From Cyanoderma ruficeps (lineage: Eukaryota > Chordata > Aves > Passeriformes > Timaliidae), in contig VZDJ01007747.1 of the NCBI GenBank assembly GCA_008694505.1, forward strand, positions 6,666,399 to 6,730,398: a DNA stretch of 64,000 nt, read 5' to 3'. Position numbers and translations under genes: made by a program. Shown piece after piece: positions 27,601-41,500 of this stretch (positions within the stretch are counted from its first letter, which is position 1; each line of letters starts with the position of its first letter). The notes under the pieces are model-generated. The model was not told where the DNA came from. It searched no databases and saw only the letters and a program-made list of their open reading frames with translations.

Positions 27601-30600
27601 ATATGATAGATAGATAGATGATAGATGATAGNTAGATAGATAGATAGTTTCCCTGACTCAAAAGGACATTCAGAGATTGGGAACTTATTCTGGGATATCA
27701 GCACTCCACTATTTGCACTAGAAAAATTAACCTCTCTTGAAGCGAACCTATTGTGAACAACTGTAGGTCACTGAAGGGATTTATAAATGCTAATATATCT
27801 TATTTAGAAAACAACTAATAAGTTGTGTATTCAAGCAAGATCTATAGATGTGAAAAAGTTACGATAAAAGATTTAGTCTTGACTGTCTGGGAAAGTCTTT
27901 CCAGTATATGACTTTATGTCAAAAAATTTAGGGAGGAAAACCATGTGGCTTGTGGCATTAACTGCTGTATTTTGCTTTGGCTTACCCTATGTCACGGTAA
28001 GAGGAGTTAAAGTATGCACAGCTGTGCACCTTGGCTCCAGGGGTAATTATGTTGGTGTAACTGACAAAGTCTCCCTTGCAGGAAAACCCCTGGTTTTCCA
28101 AGGTCTAATGCATGGGGAATAGCTATGGCTTTGGGAACATCCTGAAACATTCACCCCAATAGATGTTGCCTAAAAAGCAGTTTAAAATATCTGCTGGGAC
28201 ATATTAAACTACCATTTGAATGACGCACTGTGATCATCTCAATCAGACCCAACTAAAGCAATTAAATGAATGGCATTGGTCTGGCAGCCTTTCAATTTTG
28301 CATTCATACCCTTCTTACAGGCACCAAAAGGATTGTGCCTGCTTGGATGAGCAGTGACAGAGAAAATGCTTCTCTCCATTTTCTCTGGCAAATAAATGCT
28401 TTTGTGTACTCTTCTTTTGCATGTGATATACATCCTTCAATTTATCCAGGCTTTCCAACGTATCACACGTATTTCGCTATAACAGCCACTTCTCTACTGC
28501 TTTTAAGATTTCAGCATAAAGAAAACATTAATCATCAGTCTTAACTTTCCTGTAATTTTTTCTTCCCTGTGAGCAAGTCATTACAGTATGTCTGATTATT
28601 AGGAACAAGGAATAAACATTTCCTCTCTGTAAAGAACAGGAAACAATGTTTGGAGAACAATCAAGTCTATTCTCCATGGAAAAAAATGTAGCAATGGGGG
28701 AGAGAGGTTTGCCCTTTTTCCAAATTAAAAAAAAAAAAATTACACTTTCAACTGAAGAAAATGAAATTAGCTTATGTATTCGCCCAGACTGACCTCTTTT
28801 CCAAACATGTATTTTATTGTAAAGTACACTTAAATATCAAGTATATCTAGGAAAAGAAACCAATACACTAAGAGTTTTGGACTGTGTATTTTGCTTTCAT
28901 CTTGTGAAATTCTTGTTTATATCTGTCTGCCATTGTAAATTATGTTTTCAGCTGAACATGAAAAAAATGCACAAGATTCAAAGAGAAGCCATTCCCCTAA
29001 ATGAAGCACACATGAACATGCACTGCCACCTGTTCACAGCTGTGGTTTACATGGGAAAGTCAGCCTGGGAAATAATACCAGCAAAAGCAAAGCAACTGCT
29101 CTGACCACAGTCCAGCTGAGGTCTTGTAAACATCAACAGACCTCTGTGGTTTTCATTTCGTTCTGCACTTTTTCCAATATTTATTAAATATAAGGGGAAA
29201 AAAAAAAAGACACAAATGAATCTGGCAGCACTATGTGCAGAGGTACATCCATTACTTAATTAATCAGACCTAGTTCAAAACCATCTCCTGTGTGTCTCCT
29301 GTCACCTATCTCATCCCATTGCATTTGGTACTACACATTTCTGTTGTATTGCACAATTCTTCCCTTTGTACTAATAACAAATTCTTCAGTGTGGGGCAAT
29401 ATGTAATTTTGTTGCCAGAGCACCTAAGGAGTCACAATATGGTTCCCAGTTTGGCCCAAAGGAAGGAAGTAACAGATGCCAATTTTTAACTGATGAACAA
29501 TGCTTCCCTGTGTGTCAGCTCAGACATGTGGTTTGTGCATCTGGGAGCTAAACACGAGGTTTAAATGTTCCCACTTGCACCCCACACAGCAGAAATCCAA
29601 TGGAAATTTTTCTCCTAACTGTGCAGTCCAACAGCTGCACTGATTGTTCCAATATCACCATTAAAATCCCCAGGCTGGTGCTCCCTCTCTGGCCCCACAA
29701 CAAGTGCCATGAGAATGCTGCCATCTTGGTATTTTCCTTCTTCATTTCAGAAGAAAAAGCAAATTTGCCAGTCATATGCAGCAATGATGTTACCAAATCT
29801 GACAGTTTTAGTATTAGTTTTGCCCTTTTGGGTGGTATTTCCCAACTTGTAATGACAGAATCTTGGGGAAGGGAGACACCTTTATCCCTCTTTTTAAAGC
29901 TTATTTCCAGATCTTTCGGTTAGGGGGAAAGAAAAGTCTTAGAAAGAAAATGAAGTATACACAATTGTTGGGGCACAGAAGGCAAGGGGCCACAGTAAGG
30001 AAGCTAATAGTTAACTTTCATATGTTTTAATTCATCATTCTACTTGTGAACTCATTTTTACAGACAGAATCTTGGGGTTCAGACACCTGAGTTGTGGAAA
30101 CTGTAAAGGGTGCCTGCAACCCCTCTGCATGCTTAAAGCTGTCACATTTCCATCTCTGAGCTCCCAGCCTTCACGGCTGCTTGACAGGAACATTGTAGCT
30201 GCTCTGATCTTACCTTGACCAAAACCAAGATGACAAGAAAGGGCAGCAAGAAGATCTGAACTGTTTATTCAAACAGGAGAAAAACACATTGCCAAAGAAA
30301 ATACCATGAGTGATGCCTGTCAGGTACAAATTCCTACTTGGAGCTCACAGGAGACATGAAACATTGTTCTTTAAAAGGCTTCACACTTAAAAATTGCCAT
30401 GAAATGTAACCCTGAAACTCATTGCCATTACACTACAGAGCTTAAAAAACATTGAGAAGATTGATGCATATGGGAAAATTCAAACACTGACATGCACAAG
30501 GACATGAAGATGCTGCAGACAATTTGAGTTAGTGAGCAGGAAACGTGTGGCACAGTACCTGCAGCATGTAAAGACTATGGGGGTTTTATCCCAGGAAATA

Positions 30601-31851
30601 ATACTCCATTAGTGTTTGCCAAAGCACTCAGCCTCCATCTGACACCAGAGTGAGAACTTGTTGATTAATATGTGTAGGATAACCTTTCTGGCACATTTCT
30701 CTAAAATTACTGGTTGCACCGTAGCCATGTTTCAGATTTTACTCCCTCTAGAACCAGACAGTCTGTTAAATGCACTCAGCAAATAATATGTTTACAGAAT
30801 TTCATGTTGTATTAAAAAACTATTATTCAAAGGAATGTTCTCAATGGTTCATTCAGCTCTGGGCAAGGCTCTGCCATATGGGCTGTTGTTGACTGAATTT
30901 GCAAATCCTCCTACACATGCAGCAAAATACCAAGGCATCACAAGAACAAGCTAACTTTATAAATCTCAGTCACCTTTTCCCTTTGCTTGAAACAATGCTG
31001 CTATTTCATTATTTGTAAAATTCCACTTGGGATATAATGATCTTTAGTTCCAACACACCACTGCACTGCCACATATTAACTTTCACTTAAGAAATTAATC
31101 TTGCAAGCTCAAAATTTTTTCTATTTGTCTAAGAAACCTCATGTCTGGAGGCTACTTTATAAAAATAAGGAGCAAATCTGCCAGTAGTTGTTTCAACACT
31201 GAGTACAGAGCAAAACACTGATAACCATACCCTAGAGATTTAGCTGAACATTTATCATAAATGGTGGGAATATTCTAGCAAGTTATATTTAGCATTCATT
31301 CATTAATCACAAAAATTGATTAGTTCATATTTTGACTTTCCATGCAGGTCTTAATGTATATTATGGACTCCACCTACCTTGTGTGTATTTTCTATTTTAA
31401 CTCAGTTTTTAAACTGGCTTGTTTGTTTTGACTGTCCTCTGCTTGATACCTCATTTGTAGCATTAGAGTTAAAAAAGAAACCAAACCAAAAGTTGGCAAC
31501 TGTACACTCCTTCATATCTTTTTAATCATACTAACGAAATTACATGTCATCCAAAAAGTTTACTATCCATTTTTTTCTTGAACAATACAAAAATAGGTCT
31601 ATCTGTGGACTTGTATTAGAGGTGATCCTCTGGGAAAAAAATAGCACAGTGGTAGTGACACCATTTCTACTCTGGCAATGCAAAGTTTAGAGTCTGTTGG
31701 TTTTGGCACCAGCATATGAAGAATTTTCCATAGAGACCTGCCATAAAGTTCTTGAAAGGAAAGACAATGTTGGGAGTTGGTGTGTTTAGGAATTGAAAGC
31801 TACGAGAAAGAGAGATGCTGTGGTCATAAACTTTGCTAGTTTCATAGAATC
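24619..31851. other. Intergenic, with one microsatellite
   Basis: No gene seen. Short open frames around 26.0-26.5 kb overlap on both strands in a somewhat GC-richer patch and do not look like real proteins. An 8-bp hairpin (GGAAAACC/GGTTTTCC) lies at 28081-28099. Confidence 0.7.
27575..27647. repeat. Compound microsatellite (GT/TA then GATA)
   Basis: A run of GTAT and GT units passes into TA repeats and then into imperfect GATA units (GATAGATAGATAGATG and so on). It contains an undetermined base at 27632. Probably length-polymorphic. Confidence 0.95.
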
Positions 31852-32545
31852 ATAGGATATCATGTGTTAGAAGGGATCATCGAGTTCAACTCCTGGCTCT
31901 GCACAGGACAACCCCAAGAATCACACTGGGATGTGATGCCTGAGAGCATTGTCCAAATGCTTCTTGAACTCTGTCAGACCACTTCCCTGAGGAGTCTATT
32001 CCAGTGCCCAACCACTCTCAAGGTGAGGAACTTTGTTGTAGCATCTAAGCTAGACCCCTCCTGACACAGTTTTATGCCATCCACTCAGGTCTCATGGTTG
32101 GTCATGACAGAGAGGAGATCAGTGCCTGCTCATGAGGAAGCTGTGGGCTGCAGTAAGGTCTCCCCACAATCTCTTTTAGGCTGAACAGACCAAGTGACCT
32201 CAGCCACTCCTAATAAGGCTTCCCCTCTTCCCCCATGTTCACACCTCTCTTTTGGACATTCTCTAATAGCTTTATATCTTTCTTTAATTGTGGTGCCCAA
32301 AACCACTCCCAGCAGTGAGGTGAGGCCGCCCCAGTGCAGAGCAGAGCAGGACAATCCCCTCCCTTGCCCGGCTAGCAATGTTGTCCCTGATGTCCCCCAG
32401 GACACACCTGGTCTTCGTGGCTGCCAGGGCACAAAGACTCAAATTCAACTTGCCATTGACCAGGGCTCCCAGGCCCCTTTCCTCAGCACTGCTGTCCATC
32501 CCCTTGTCCCCCAGTCTGTCCCTACACCCAGGACGGCCCCATCCC
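31852..32545 (-). mobile_element. CR1 LINE, 5'-truncated 3' end
   Basis: Reading on the plus strand, the segment starts with the reverse complement of the CR1 terminal repeat (TCATAGAATCATAGG) and continues with the familiar reversed CR1 3' region: ATTGTCCAAATGCTTCTTGA, CCAGTGCCCAACCACTCTC, GCTGAACAGACCAAGTGACC, GACATTCTCTAATAGC and AGGTGAGGCCGCCCCAGTGC. The element therefore lies on the minus strand with its 3' end at 31852. Similarity fades near 32545. Numerous differences from the consensus I remember suggest an old copy. Open frames overlapping it (32194-32706 plus, 32130-32595 minus) are not genes. The subfamily was not assigned. Confidence 0.9.
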
Positions 32546-35500
32546 CACATATGATGAGTGGCTGCATGTACGGCAAAATTGAGATCAGCAAGCACAGCCC
32601 AGATTCAAGGCATGATTCCAGGAGTGACATGAGATCTTGTATGAAACTGTCAGCTGTGGGTGGGAGAGAGAAGACTGCATCCTGTAGAAACTGCACAGAA
32701 CTTTAAAGCTGAATCTGACAGTGATGTTGCAGGTCTGAGTGACAAGCTGGCTGCTGATGTTGTCCCCAGTGACAGGGGACATGGCTGCAAGGATTTGAGG
32801 AAAAAGATTAATATCTTCATTAGACTTTAGCATCTGGCAAAAATCCCATAACATGATATTAGGCAGAGGCCAGTCAAAACAAACTAGAGGTTTGATGTTT
32901 CAAGCCACTTTTAAAAAAAAAGACAATGAGGAACTGTTTGAAACAATGGTGAACTTTCAAGTTCCATTTATAGTTTGTCTTGAATTTTTCCCAAAAGAAC
33001 ACTATATGGGTGTGAAAAATGGCATGCAAGAGGGAAAAAAGTTCCTCAGTTTCTGCATTTTTCAAAGAACAGCAAAGGATACAGAATTAATATATATTTG
33101 GTGCAAACTCCCCTCCTCTCCTCCTAAGTGATCCTTAGCAGCTGGACATTTCACTGTCATCTCCCAACAGAAACTTTCGGATGTTGGTGTTCTCCCTTCC
33201 ACTGGAGAAAATCTGTCCTTGTCTGAGCTGTAGATGTTCATGTGCCATATTGCATACATGCTGTGCCTGGCCTTGCACCTGCCGGTGACCATATGGACTT
33301 GCCTGGTGGTCACCACACTGTTGGCTTGTGCTGCAGGACGCATTCTGGGTTTCCAAAGTTCTGTATGTTTTGTTATCTGTTTAATAATGGTTTGTTCCTA
33401 CACCCCCACGCCCAAACCCCCTGTGGTCTTTCCCTGGTGATGGGTCTTGTCAATCACCCTGTAATTCTGCCCAAAAGCCTGGCAAATTCTGGTGGAGATG
33501 CTCAGTGATTGGGCAAGTTCTCAGGTTCCCTCCTTCTTCCATTGTTCTGCTAATTATCCCCAGTTCTTGGTCACATACCACACCACCCCCCCNGAACGAG
33601 ATGGTCGGTCAGCAGCACCGGACACCTGCAGGCTTGGTTTCACTGGACCCACTCTGTCCCTCTGGCTAGGGAGGGGTGACACCACTTGTCTCTGCCAGCC
33701 TCAGCTGCCAGTCTGCCTCCACTCCCATAGGTTCCTGAGATAAATGCATGGGGACAAGCTCATCTTCCAGTGTTCTCTTCCTTGCTCTCCCCACTCCTAG
33801 AAATGCAATTCTTTCTCTGTGGCTAGTGCTGGAAACCTGCCTTTCCATGCAAGGCTTTCAGCTGAATTGTGCCGAGATACACTTACTCTTGCTCTTGTCT
33901 TCTCTGCTTGGTTCCGTTTTCAAGCTAACGACATGACAAGTAGCCCAGCCTAGATAAACAATCCCATACCTCGACATAAAGAAGACAATTGTTTCCCAGT
34001 TCCTATATGGCTGAAGGGTGTCAAAATTTTTCTGCACGAAGATTTTGGCTCTGGCATTGTCTGTTTCACAACTGAATGCTCCCTTGCCTCACAATGTCTC
34101 CTTCATTAATACTAAGTTGTTCAGAGGATTTACCAAGCCGTGCATTCACTTCCCAGAAGAGCAAGAGGCTCAGCCTGATCACTTCTTCCAAAGCGAGCAA
34201 AAGTTTTCAAGGAGATGCTTTATGGTATTCATTTTCCAGTGGCTGACTTGACTTGCCATGCTCCATTAAGACAGCCTTGTGCACTAAGAGTGCCTCAGAA
34301 ATGGAAAATTATGTCTTACAGTAAATTAGACGCCATCCCCCCCAAAAAACAAGATTAATTCTTATAGAATATGTGCTGGCACAGTTCCAAGCAGCTGGGT
34401 TTGCACAAAGCAGCCTTTTTTTCTTTAATAGATTCTGGTGAAGTTTTGTCCCTGTCTGTAAAAATTGCCTGTATTATCCTGAAAATAGAAGCAAATGAGC
34501 TTTCCCTGACCTGATCTGGAGGAAACATTAAGGAGTTCATTTAGTTATGAAATCTATTTAATTTATGCTCTCAAAGTTCATCACAAAAACTTTGTTGAAA
34601 ATTATTTGGGAAAGCAAAAATTGCCTCAAACATGCTGTTCATTACCATCCATTTTGTGGCTGTCACCCATTCCAACTCCTGGGGAGTGCTCTTGAAGGTT
34701 TACGTGTGCAACAATTGCCCAACAGTATCCAAACCAGACACAAGATTTCCTAATATACTCCAGTTTCATGCTGGAGAACTACTAAAAACATCTATTTGTA
34801 TGGCTTTCTGGGATGTGGTCACGTTCCCAGCATCATCATATTGCTTTTTCAAATGCTAGAACACAAGCAAAGCTGTGCCCTAAACAGAGATCCTCATCTT
34901 GCATGAAGGTTTTATTTTACAACAAGGAATAGTTTTCAAACAATCACACTGTGTTGAGTAGTCAAAAGACATTTAAGAATTTATTCCATTTTTAATTAAT
35001 GCTTTCATCCTGCTTTTTGTTTTCAGTCAGGTCAGCTTTAAAATGTTTACAAAGTGAGATTGGAAAGCTCAACCAGTGAGTTCTGCATGACTGAATTATA
35101 CAAAAAAATAAACAAAACTGTAATTCTAATACCATAATTATCTAGATGTCCTTTTGGAGTTTTCATTTTCTATGGGGTTTTGTTGTCTGGTATTCCTTTT
35201 ACTTTTTTTAAAGCCTGTCTTCAAAGTATTGTTCTATTTTTGATCTTACCTCTTGCTTTTAAACAATTTCAAATATGTCTATAAAACATGTGATTTTTAA
35301 GGGTGTCACTAATTTTATTCTCAAAATTACATGTATTTCAACCTTCCACCAGATCTCTTTATTTGTTGAAAGTGTGATCAAGCCTGGATTAAGGAATTGA
35401 GACTAAGGAAACATTTAACTAGAATGTAGAAAGAAGTCTATGTATCCAATGTATGCCTCCCTTTATTGTACTAGGCATCTTCATTTTTGAGCAAAGCAAT

Positions 35501-38124
35501 TTAAAGAGATAGGTGATAGTTTTTGAGGCATTATTTGATACACTTGGAAATAATAGGCAAATTTTCAGGCTCAGAACCCTAATCAATTGTAATTCAATGA
35601 TATCTCTGTTTCAATTTCTAATGTAGTTACTATCACAGGTCAGTACACCAGGCAAAGTCCCCATTTTCCCAGGTGAATCAAAGTGCTATCCAAATTATAT
35701 TCAATTAGAGACTTAACTACACTTACAAACCTGTGCTTCAGCTGTTTGCAGAGAGACATGCAGGGCACCTGAAGTGCAAGACACATGACAACTTGTACCT
35801 GAACTGGACACTCATTCCCACACAATATAATTAGGTCTTTCTGCCAATGCTTTTTATATGCAATTAGTTTTTTAACTACTTGCATCCTACTTTCAGGCAG
35901 AAAGAAAATTGCACAGAACAATAACTGTGTAAAACCTGAAGCTAAATCTCAGACAAACTCTGCATGCAAACTGAATCTGAATTTGAATCTTTCCAAGTTA
36001 ACAAGTGTTTCCAAGACTCGAATAAGAAAACTGAATGCCTGTAATTTTTAGAGTGCTCTGCTTTTTTCAATCCATCATATTTCCTAAATCCTCCTTTATA
36101 TGTAACTGAAATGTCTTAGATGTGTGAAAAGTTTTATACATTTGAAGTTCTGAACTATATCCAAGCTGCAGGAAACAGGCCCATTTAACAAGAGGTAGAT
36201 CTGTGTAGGTGTAGAAAAACTACTTGACAGACAAATGCCTCCAGCTCTGATGCTAGGCTCTAACATTGATATTGCCAACTACTGAAACACACTTTTGTCT
36301 GCTCTCAGAGCTACAACAAAAAATTATCACTGCAAGAAGGCAGCTGCCTGTAGAGATACAGAAGAAACCCACAGAACAGTAGGAGATGAAAAGGAAATAT
36401 GTGTTAACAACAGCCAGTGGAAGTACACAGGGCTTCATTAAAAGCCTTCTGGTCCCTTGTGGGCTTTGCTTCACAACCCAACATCCCCTGTCTGAGCCAA
36501 CCAGCTGGCAAGTGCCACCCCTTCCAGGACTTGGCTCCAAATCAGAATGGCCTAATTAAAGATTACTACTCTCTGACAAAAATTAGTAACTCCTTCCCAT
36601 GCTTCAGAGAATTCATAAAAATATTTTCATACATTTTCAAGAAAACTAAAACTGTCTAATTGGATTGCAGCTTCAGGAACTGCATGTATTCACCTGGACA
36701 TAATCTTGTGATAGTTTCAAAGCTGATTTGAAGCTGTACTGTCACGCATTGTCAATCACTCACTTGACTGGGTTCCAAAGCTGCTATTAGATCCTAAGTC
36801 AGCTGTAACTCACAGCATTTTAGGAAATTTTATTCAATAGTAACATCAGGTTCATGCAAAATTTTCTAATTAGAGTTTAAAATCACCTATCACATCATCA
36901 AAGTGAGAACTGAAAGGGAAGCCAACTGTTTCAGAGTGCCATACTGTTACCAGAGTATATCTAAAATGACAAATAATGAATGTCCATTTTAAGAACTGTT
37001 TCATTGCATAATTTTGTAGCTAATTAATTAATTTGATGTGGTATCTAAGACTACATTTTTAACAAAATAGAAATCAAACAAATTATATGAATGAGCCCAG
37101 AAAAAGGTACTATGAGCAGGCATTATCAGAATCAATGCACCGTTCCATCTTTTGATAGTATTTGCTCTGTGGTGTGAGGCAGAAACGACTCCCACTTAGT
37201 GATTAGAAGAAGTTCTCCTCTCAGAATTCATTGTGATGCCCACACACTTTGTCACCAGAGATTTTGTAATAAGCAGGAGGATAGTTTTTCAGATGGCTAC
37301 GCTGAAAAATGTCAAATGTTCAAAGTTTTCCAGCATCTGTGTATTGTAAGAAAATTCGCCCACACAAACCTGAGCTTTCTCCAAGAAAACTTCCTTGTTT
37401 TTAAGCCTGTTCCATTTATTCATCTTTCCCATTATATTTAGATTTAGTTTGCTGCTTTATTTTACTTCTTTGGGTTTTGATTTTGATTGTCTCCTTGGAG
37501 CAAAGTGCTTGATGATCTATTTTGTGAATCATAGATCTAACCCACCATGCTGGGAAGAACAGATTAGCCTGACTCTCAACTGACTGTGTACCATCATTAT
37601 CAGAAGCCTGAGCCAATGGTTACCATATTCACTGGGACTGATGCCATTAGGTCTTCAGGGAATGTTCCACCAGATTTTAAACAAGGAATGACCTCCAGAT
37701 AAAATGGCTGCGCCCAAACGGTTTAGACATCCTGTTTTAGCTAGAAATGTATGTTGATCTGAAATTAATTAAAGATTTCTTTTCTGATGTAAATATTCTG
37801 CTATATTTGATCCATACTACTTTGCAATTTGAAACTGCAGCATTATGTAAAATGTAGCACACAGGTTAGCAGCTTTTGTACTGATCATGAAACCTGAACA
37901 AGAACAAAGCTTTAAATGGATAAAAATTTAAGATACTACATATTTGTATTAAATTCAAAGGTGAAAGATGTTCCAGAAAGCACTAATGTCCTTCCTCGTA
38001 AACCACATTCGCAATTTCTAATTTATCGTATCCGTCTACATCGGAGGCTGTTAAATTGGTATAAATGAAAAACCACTCTGAACTTTATTTGCAAAATGTG
38101 TAGAATAACATTTGGATTCACACA
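32546..38124. other. Intergenic between the two CR1 pieces
   Basis: No gene seen. A C-rich, GC-richer segment at about 33230-33940, with an undetermined base at 33593, stands out from its surroundings and may be a decayed retroelement, but I do not recognise it. The rest is AT-rich. Confidence 0.65.
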
Positions 38125-38420
38125 TCCATAGAATGGCTTGGGTTGGAAAGGACCTTAAATATCATCTGGTTCCAGCCCTCCTGCCATCAGCAGGGACACT
38201 TTGCTCCAGATCAAGTTGATCAAAGCTCAATCCAACCTGGCCTTGAATGCTTCCCCAGGTGGGGCACCCACAGTTCCTCTGGGCAACCTGTTCCAGTGTC
38301 TCACCACACTCACAGTGAAGAATTTCTTCCTAGTATCTAATCTTAATCTATTCTTTTTCAGTTGGAAGCCTTTTTCCATTGTTTTATCACTACATGCTTT
38401 TTGCAAGAAAATCCCTCACA
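38125..38420 (-). mobile_element. CR1 LINE, short 3' fragment
   Basis: The plus strand reads CCATAGAATGGCTTGGGTTG, then GGAAAGGACCTTAAATATCA, CAATCCAACCTGGCCTTGAA, CTGGGCAACCTGTTCCAGTG and GTGAAGAATTTCTTCCTAGT. These are the reversed 3' end of a common avian CR1 type, distinct from the copy at 31852. Orientation is minus, heavily 5'-truncated to about 300 bp. The 5' edge is approximate. Confidence 0.9.
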
Positions 38421-38470
38421 GGTGAAAACTTCATGTGTAGATAAGAATATATTCATTTTTCATGTGTTCT

Positions 38471-38565
38471 TGTGAATGCTTGGAGAGCATTCACAGGATA
38501 TCTCTGTGACATATCTTTCCATTAACTCCAGATACAAGATTTTGTATCTGGAAAGATGTGTCACA
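38471..38565. repeat. Two adjacent inverted repeats with hairpin potential
   Basis: First hairpin: TGTGAATGCT (38471-38480), 5-nt loop, AGCATTCACA (38486-38495), perfect. Second: an outer arm TGTGACATATCTTTCC (38505-38520) pairs with GGAAAGATGTGTCACA (38550-38565) with one mismatch. It encloses CCAGATACAA (38528-38537), a 4-nt loop, and TTGTATCTGG (38542-38551). The inner and outer right arms overlap by two bases and the left arms are separated by 7 bases. The structure lies about 50 bp beyond the CR1 fragment. Confidence 0.85.
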
Positions 38566-41500
38566 CCACACCTAACCTAGCAATTCAATGTTATCTACTG
38601 TGCTTCTGAAAAGTTGATACTTATTTTAGCAAGTATGGAATATATTTGGGGATTATTTAACATGCTGAAGCACCTTACACTAAAGTTACTGTAAAGAATT
38701 CTCTATTAAATAATGCATAAATGAGAATCAGAACCCCATTAGGAATACATAAAGAACTAATGTGGATAATTTGAAGTTTCCATTTTTGTGAAATCATGCC
38801 CAGGGGTGTATTTAAACTTTGCTAATGTTTAGGGAGGAGCTGGGTAAATTGAGAAAGAACTTAGATACAACCCACCTAATGTTCCATTGGCTATCTTCCT
38901 TCCAAATTATTTTGCTAGCCCCTATATTGTCTGTGACTCATGATGTGAGAGACATACCACAAAACACAGAACTCTCACTGGGCAATCTTCTAATTTAGCC
39001 AGAAGAATATGGTAAAAGCTGGATGTCTACATGTAGGCTAGAGGAAGTCACCTATTTTCATTGGGAATTAACAGCTGCAAACTTGGCCAGAAGGGTCATT
39101 TTCTGGAGGATTCTAGTGGTTTTTCTGCACTGAAAAAATATGAAAATTGCATAATCCATTTCACTCCAGAAAGCTTGAAAGGATCTTGGTGACATCTGTT
39201 TGCCAAGTGAGAAACAGGAAACAATTGCAAAAGTTTCCCTAGAACTGAAGGTTCAGATTTGAGCCTTAAAGAATGCAGCTTTTGCTTTCACTAATGCAAG
39301 GACTTAATTATGGACTTGAAACATATGCATAAGAAGAAAGGAATCTAGCAAAGCTGACCATACACTGTGTTGTAACACAAGCCTGTTGTGGCTTCCAGAG
39401 GTTGTAAGAGCGGTTCCCAGGGATGGGGGCTGGAGGAAGGCAGATTACAGACAGCTATGTGAGAAATTATGGCCTCCCTTTATCTGGCTCCCACAGCAAA
39501 AGTCATCCAAAGTGTAGGACTTTTCCAGGGTTTAGTCAACATACAGTTGAGGGTGGCAGTTTTGAAAAAAAAATTTGGTCAAGGAGATTCTCTTAATTTT
39601 CTTAAACATTCATCCAGTTCTTAAAAAATAGAATAGCTATAATATTGAGCTCCACAAGCTGTTTTTGCAAAACTGAATGAGTATCAAACCACATTTTCAG
39701 ATGTACACTTCTGAAGTATGCTTTTCTCTGATGATCTGTAGTCCCTTCTTACAAGGCATATTTATATAGCTTTTGGCAGGACTTATCCCCAGACCAAGAG
39801 AAAAAATTACTTATTTTTGTTTGCTAATTATACCATTACCTATGCTTAAAATCAGGGAAACCAAATAGGTTGAAAATTTGACCCTAAACTATATGTGGGA
39901 GGCAGGCTGCCAAGAAGTACTGAAACACATGTAAGTTTTGTTTTCTTAGCAGGAAAGAGAGCAATTGTGAAAGCCCGGGGATATCTACACTGGGTGGTAA
40001 AGCTAACAGCAGAAAATCAAAGAAATCTTAGCACTAAGCCAACAATGTAACAAAAAATAGGAGTCAGCTCTTCATGGCCATGCAGATTATCACTCTGATA
40101 AGACTGTGATAGAGGGTAAGAATTCTTTCCCAGTATGGTGTTGACACTGCATAAGCTTTAATCTGTTGTTCTTTGGCTTTTGGGTCTCTTGCTTCGCAAC
40201 ACAAACACTAACAAATCGACAAAAGCTGTGTTTGCACATTAGAGCTACTTGCAAACTAGCATTTCAAGTTCAAGTTTGGACATACAAGCACACAAAGCAA
40301 AATGAAGTGGAGAGCTGTGATTTTAATGGGGATTTAATCTCTTTTGTTCTTTGACCTTTTGCGGCTCTCAGAATACATCAACGCTTCTGTCGCATGAGTT
40401 GCCTTATTGGCTTAGTTCGTGCTGATACAGCCAAGCAAGCATTCAAGTGTGACTGCAGTGCAGGGCTTGATGGTATATTGCACTCTTTCTAACAACAAGC
40501 ACAAGAGTCTTATCAGCACTACCCAATGGGGTACAAATCCCGTGAATCAGCCCAGGAGGCCCAGCTGGGATCCAAAGTGCAGTGAATCCTGCAGCTGGAC
40601 AGAAAGAGCCTCAGAGCTCAGTCAGAAAGTAACTTTGGAAGGAATGGCTCAGGCAGCTGGCAGTCCACTGAGTTTGGGGGAACAGCCAAGCCACCTGAGT
40701 ATCTGTTCTACAGAAGGTCAGAGAAAGGCAGAACAGCCCTGAAACAGGACTATAACACAATGTTATCAAGTCTGACTGTTAAAAAAGCAGCACACTGCGT
40801 TTTAATGTATCTAATAGGGGAGGTTTATTTCCCCTTCCCTTTTAAGACACAAAGCCTTCTCATCTAAAAACCCTGTAGTGGAAGTGTCCCATCAAAAGTG
40901 CAGCAGGAACTGAGTAACTACAAAATGAACCCACAGGAGAAAAATTCCACAGCAGGAGAAATGAGGGCCATAACAGTGATCAGTCAAGATGGACCCAGCA
41001 ACGTTTTGTGGATTACCTGTGCTATAACAAGTCTAACATTCTTTCACTGCACTACTAAAGAAAAGAAAAAAATCCCATGGCTAGGCTTCTGACATTTCTC
41101 ATAACAATCTATCGCTGAGCCCTCTTTTCAAAAATTCGGCTGGGTACACTCTAATAATGATACACAATAAATAAATTGGGACATTCTTTCCAAGCATTAT
41201 TCCATCCAAGCTGCAATGGAACTTCTTTATAGCAGCAGTGATGTCCACTATAACATGATTTTGCATGCACCTTATATGGAAGAAAAAGATCTGGTAAGGG
41301 AAAAGGATGTCACATCTGTAGCTGAGGTCTGAGAAATTACTGGGAGCAATGCTTAATATTGTTAGAGATCACCAAGGGAATAATTCGTAGTTATTGATCA
41401 GCTGAAAAAGAGATTTGCATTTTGTAGGGATAAAATGCAACATAAAAACTGCAGGTTTAGTGTTCAGAGTTTTTCATGTGATTCAGCCTCTATGGGAGAA

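Noticed and set aside
32130..32706. Open frames of 100-170 codons on both strands
   Set aside because: They largely coincide with the CR1 3' region and its edge, which explains the open reading by base composition.
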